Assembly (NCBI GenBank): GCA_045599325.1
Contig: JAZRVT010000016.1
Location: 1 to 64,000 of the forward strand
DNA length: 64,000 nt
DNA from: Cacconaster sp045599325
GTDB lineage: Bacteria > Bacteroidota > Bacteroidia > Bacteroidales > UBA932
Direction of reading: 5' to 3'
Part shown: positions 58,647-64,000 of the stretch, in pieces
How the letters are laid out: every line of letters begins with the position of its first letter
How positions within the stretch are numbered: position 1 is the stretch's first letter
The notes under the pieces: generated by a model
Database searches by the model: none
Seen by the model: only the letters and a program-made list of their open reading frames with translations
What the model was told of the DNA's origin: nothing
Translations under genes and position numbers: made by a program

Positions 58647-60191
58647 ATGGCAACAATAACAATCATCATCATCACGGCAGTCGTGTCTGCGGCAATCGCT
58701 GTCGCGGCGTGCTATGCCGTCCGCAAAATAAGACTCAGAAACAGGAAGGACGAGATCCTCAAGCAGGCTGAAGCCGAAGGGGAGGCCATCAAGAAGGAGA
58801 AGATCTTCCAGGCCAAGGAGAAGTTCCTCCAGCTGAAGAGCGAGCACGAGGCATATATCAACGAACGTAACGCGCAGGTCCAGCAGACTGAGAACAAACT
58901 GAAGCAGCGCGAGATGCAGCTCAATCAGCAGAACTCCGAACTTGGCCGCAAGTCAAAGGAGATAGAATCGACCAGAGAGAATCTCAAGAGCCAGATGGAG
59001 GTCGTCAACAAGAAGATCGAGGAGTATGAGAAGCTCCGCGGCAAGGCGATCGAGAAACTGGAGGAGGTTGCAGGGATGACTGCCACTGAGGCACGCAACC
59101 AGCTCGTCGACCAGATGAAGGCCGAGGCCAGGACCCAGGCGATGTCATATATCAACGACGTGATGGACGAGGCCCGTCTCAACGCAAGCAAGGAGGCGAA
59201 GCGCATCGTCATCAACACTATCCAGCGCACTGCCCCTGAAGTCGCCATCGAGAATGCTGTGACAGTCTTCAATATCGACAACGACGAGATCAAGGGCCGC
59301 ATCATCGGCCGTGAGGGCCGCAACATCCGCGCGCTCGAGGCTGCGACCGGAGTGGAGATCGTGGTCGACGACACTCCTGAAGCTATCCTCCTTTCGTCAT
59401 TCGACCCTGTCCGCCGCGAAGTGGCGCGTCTCTCGCTCCACCAGCTTGTGGCTGACGGACGAATCCACCCTGCACGCATCGAGGAGGTGGTGGAAAAGGT
59501 TTCCAAGCAGCTTGAGGACGAGATAATGGAGACTGGCAAGCGCACCTGCATCGACCTCGGCATCCACGGACTCCATTCTGAACTCATCCGCCTCGTCGGC
59601 AGAATGAAATACAGGAGCTCATACGGACAGAACCTGCTTCAGCACTCGCGCGAAGTTGCGAATATCTGCGCCACTATGGCTTCTGAACTCGGACTCAACG
59701 CCAAGGCTGCCAAAAGGGCCGGCCTTCTCCACGACATCGGAAAGGTGTGTGAGGAGGATCCTGAGCTCCCTCACGCTATCCTCGGTATGAAGGTGGCTGA
59801 GAAGTACAAGGAGAAGTCTGATATCTGCAACGCTATCGGCTCACACCACGAGGAGATCGAGATGCAGTCTCTCATCGCTCCGCTCGTGCTCGTGGCCGAT
59901 GCAATCTCCGGTGCCCGTCCGGGCGCACGCCGCGAGGTGATCGAGTCCTACATCAAGCGTCTCAAGGATATGGAGGACATCGCTCTCTCTCATCCGGGCG
60001 TGACCAAGACCTACGCAATTCAGGCCGGCCGCGAGCTCCGCGTCATCGTCGGCGCAGAGGAAGTCACTGACCAGCAGTGCGAGGAACTCTCGACTGACAT
60101 CGCCAAGAAGATCCAGGATGAGATGACCTATCCGGGACAGATCAAGATCACTGTCATCAGGGAGACCCGTTCTGTCGCTTTCGCTAAGTAG
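58647..60191 (+). CDS. rny: Ribonuclease Y
   Basis: The 514-residue protein has an N-terminal membrane anchor (ITIIIITAVVSAAIAVAACY, about 3-23), a long coiled coil (about 30-180), a KH RNA-binding domain with KGRIIGREGRNIRALE (about 213-228), and an HD domain with HSREVANICA and LLHDIGK. This endoribonuclease starts mRNA decay at the membrane. All motifs and the usual length are present. The start is close behind the possible 6S RNA. Confidence 0.95.
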   Translation: MATITIIIITAVVSAAIAVAACYAVRKIRLRNRKDEILKQAEAEGEAIKKEKIFQAKEKFLQLKSEHEAYINERNAQVQQTENKLKQREMQLNQQNSELGRKSKEIESTRENLKSQMEVVNKKIEEYEKLRGKAIEKLEEVAGMTATEARNQLVDQMKAEARTQAMSYINDVMDEARLNASKEAKRIVINTIQRTAPEVAIENAVTVFNIDNDEIKGRIIGREGRNIRALEAATGVEIVVDDTPEAILLSSFDPVRREVARLSLHQLVADGRIHPARIEEVVEKVSKQLEDEIMETGKRTCIDLGIHGLHSELIRLVGRMKYRSSYGQNLLQHSREVANICATMASELGLNAKAAKRAGLLHDIGKVCEEDPELPHAILGMKVAEKYKEKSDICNAIGSHHEEIEMQSLIAPLVLVADAISGARPGARREVIESYIKRLKDMEDIALSHPGVTKTYAIQAGRELRVIVGAEEVTDQQCEELSTDIAKKIQDEMTYPGQIKITVIRETRSVAFAK

Positions 60192-60203
60192 GGGGATTTG
60201 ACT

Positions 60204-60494
60204 ATGGAACAGAAGAAACTCGAGATTGAACTCCGTCCCGACATCGCGCAGGGCCACTACTCGAACCTGGCTATCATCACCCACTCGTTCAGCGAGTTCA
60301 TCGTGGATTTCGCTGAGAATATGCCGGGTGTGCCGAAGGTGCCTGTCTGCAGCCGCATCATTATGACTCCCGAAAGTGCAAAGCGACTTCTCGGTGCCCT
60401 CAAGGACAACATCGACAAGTACGAGTCGCAGTTCGGCCAGATCAAGATGCCACCGGCAATGCTCCCGAACTTCACCCCCGACGCCAAGGCCTGA
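60204..60494 (+). CDS. DUF3467 family protein
   Basis: From the ATG at 60204 the protein has 96 residues. GHYSNLAIITHSFSEFIVDF and SRIIMTPESAKRLLGALKDN identify DUF3467, a small cytosolic family of unknown function widespread in Bacteroidetes and other phyla. It lies 12 bp after rny. An earlier TTG start at 60198 would add two residues and is less likely. Confidence 0.8.
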   Translation: MEQKKLEIELRPDIAQGHYSNLAIITHSFSEFIVDFAENMPGVPKVPVCSRIIMTPESAKRLLGALKDNIDKYESQFGQIKMPPAMLPNFTPDAKA

Positions 60495-60816
60495 CCGTCC
60501 GGCTCCGTCTGCGATCGTCTCCGCCCCGGCACAGAATCCCGACGGCCTTCCCCGCCTGCAGATGTTGAGCGTGATTTGTAAATCGCTGATATCTAATAAT
60601 TTATGTGATTTGGCTTCCCGAAAAACGGGAAGCCAAATTGCATTAATGGTTAATAATGAGAGCTTTACGAATCACGCTGCCTGCGGCTTCGCCTGAGGCT
60701 CGGGCAGGTTTTCTCAGGGCGGCTTCGCCCTTCGGGCTCATCCCACCGCTGATTGAGCATAAAGCGAGGCTCCGGCATTTAATACCTATTAATATTGATT
60801 TCTCAATATTATTTCG
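60495..60816. other. Gene-free stretch with hairpins before gyrA
   Basis: No gene was found. Besides the 13-bp hairpin at 60608-60638 it has GC-rich hairpins near 60685-60725 (CTGCC...GGGCAG and GGGCGGCTTCGCCC). An A+T-rich segment near 60780-60815 leads into the gyrA promoter. Confidence 0.5.
60608..60638 (+). terminator. Hairpin after the DUF3467 gene
   Basis: ATTTGGCTTCCCG and CGGGAAGCCAAAT form a perfect 13-bp stem around AAAAA. It is not followed by a T run, so termination is plausible but not certain. Confidence 0.55.
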
Positions 60817-60824
60817 TATCTTTA
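60817..60824 (+). promoter_or_regulatory. Possible -7 box of gyrA
   Basis: TATCTTTA differs from TAnnTTTG at the last base, 27 bases before the gyrA ATG. The surrounding A+T-rich sequence fits a promoter. Confidence 0.45.
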
Positions 60825-60851
60825 CGCGTTTTATAAGCGAATATTTGTAAG

Positions 60852-63410
<2,559 letters not shown>

Positions 63411-63440
63411 TACAATAACTAAACAATATCAACATCAATT

Positions 63441-64000
63441 ATGAAAAGAATTCTTTTAGCAGTATCGCTTATCCTTTCAATCACTGCGGTAAGCGCGCAG
63501 CCAAAGTCAGCATCGGATGCAGTCAAGGCCATCGAAAAGGCTAAAACTGCTTCTCAGGATGCAAAGAAGGCAGCAAAGCCTGCAACCTGGATCAATCTTG
63601 CCAAGGCTTATCTGGATGCATACGAGCAGCCGACCAAGAACCTTCTCGTCAACACTCCTCAGATGGAGGTCAAGCTCTTCCTCAAAGATCAGAAAGTACT
63701 CGGCTCAGAAGAGTTCAAGGGAACTGAATCTGTATATACAGTAGACCATTATGCTGACAAGGACCTCTATTACAACGAGAACGGCATCCTTGAGATGTGG
63801 AAGGTGACAAAGCCGGCAGCAGAAGGCGACCTCCTCAACGAGGCTCTCAACTGCGTCTCCAAGGCCGCTGCAGTCGATCCTAAGGGCAGCAAGGCCAAGG
63901 ACCTCGCCGAGATGGTTGAGAACATTCACGGCAAGTTCAACAACGAAGCTCTCTCCTGCTACCTCATCGGTGACTTCCCTGCAGCAGCGAAGCTTTTCGA
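63441..64000 (+). CDS. Secreted TPR-like protein, cut off by the window end
   Basis: The start at 63441 encodes a signal peptide (MKRILLAVSLILSITAVSAQ). The following 167 residues are mostly helical with Lys/Ala-rich segments (DAVKAIEKAKTASQDAKKAA, TWINLAKAYLDAYEQP, EALSCYLIGDFPAAAKLFE), which look like TPR repeats. The frame is open to the last base of the window, so the C-terminus is missing. Located in the periplasm or outer membrane by signal. It lies 30 bp after gyrA. Confidence 0.75.
   Translation, partial: MKRILLAVSLILSITAVSAQPKSASDAVKAIEKAKTASQDAKKAAKPATWINLAKAYLDAYEQPTKNLLVNTPQMEVKLFLKDQKVLGSEEFKGTESVYTVDHYADKDLYYNENGILEMWKVTKPAAEGDLLNEALNCVSKAAAVDPKGSKAKDLAEMVENIHGKFNNEALSCYLIGDFPAAAKLF

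Overview
The window looks like a chromosomal segment of an uncultured or unnamed member of the Bacteroidales. The signs are Bacteroidetes-type promoters (TAnnTTTG -7 boxes, sometimes with TTTG at -33) in front of many genes, a Bacteroidales-like 5S rRNA, a rSAM/lipoprotein pair typical of that order, the mmdA-D-E-C-B sodium-pump operon, and a V-type rather than F-type ATPase. No transposase, integrase, phage gene or CRISPR array was seen. Coding density is high and nearly everything is core metabolism or envelope function.

Layout. 1-170: end of an rRNA operon (5S rRNA and terminator). 431-4221 (-): a three-gene catabolic operon, an Fe-S/flavin Old Yellow Enzyme followed by both subunits of aconitase X. 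4350-11437 (-): a seven-gene reduced V-ATPase operon (E, DUF2764, A, B, D, I, K). 11521-13122 (-): a secreted M14 zinc carboxypeptidase, divergent from metH-metF-MATE (13169-18744, +). 18852-19952 (+): a kinase closely resembling N-acetylhexosamine 1-kinase. 20071-24944 (-): methylmalonyl-CoA decarboxylase, the Na+ pump, with epimerase; yebC and a membrane TPR protein lie upstream on the same strand. 26526-28892 (+): recF, a DUF721/DciA gene and pdxB. 28921-29139: remnant of a winged-helix gene. 29147-31724: a divergent pair of secreted glycan-related proteins. 31796-34284 (+): lysA-ffh.

34295-37059 (-) is the most unusual cluster: a small Cys-rich lipoprotein, a MauE/DoxX membrane protein fused to a thioredoxin fold, a second lipoprotein and a SPASM radical SAM enzyme. 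Two tRNA-Ser genes (CGA, GGA) flank a lysoplasmalogenase/glycerophosphodiesterase pair, and a large nested palindrome follows the first tRNA. 39085-40772 (-): M48 CAAX protease and an unknown protein. 40881-48533 (+): metallo-beta-lactamase-fold lipoprotein, threonine aldolase, GH89 alpha-N-acetylglucosaminidase, a cyclase-family enzyme and a DUF5107-TPR protein. 48825-52946 (-): folC, phosphohexomutase and nagA. 53026-57810 (+): PatB-type C-S lyase, DAACS symporter, omega-amidase and 5'-nucleotidase. 57842-64000 (+): ZapB-like coiled coil, zapA, a probable 6S RNA, rny, a DUF3467 gene, gyrA and a truncated TPR gene.

How the parts fit. The decarboxylase should convert methylmalonyl-CoA to propionyl-CoA while exporting Na+. 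The V-ATPase K subunit carries residues matching known Na+ ligands, so a sodium cycle is plausible. GH89, the hexosamine kinase and NagA, although in separate transcription units, suggest use of host or dietary amino sugars. Starts were often decided by promoters or overlaps, and several -7 boxes end only 4-5 bases before ATG, implying leaderless or nearly leaderless mRNAs.
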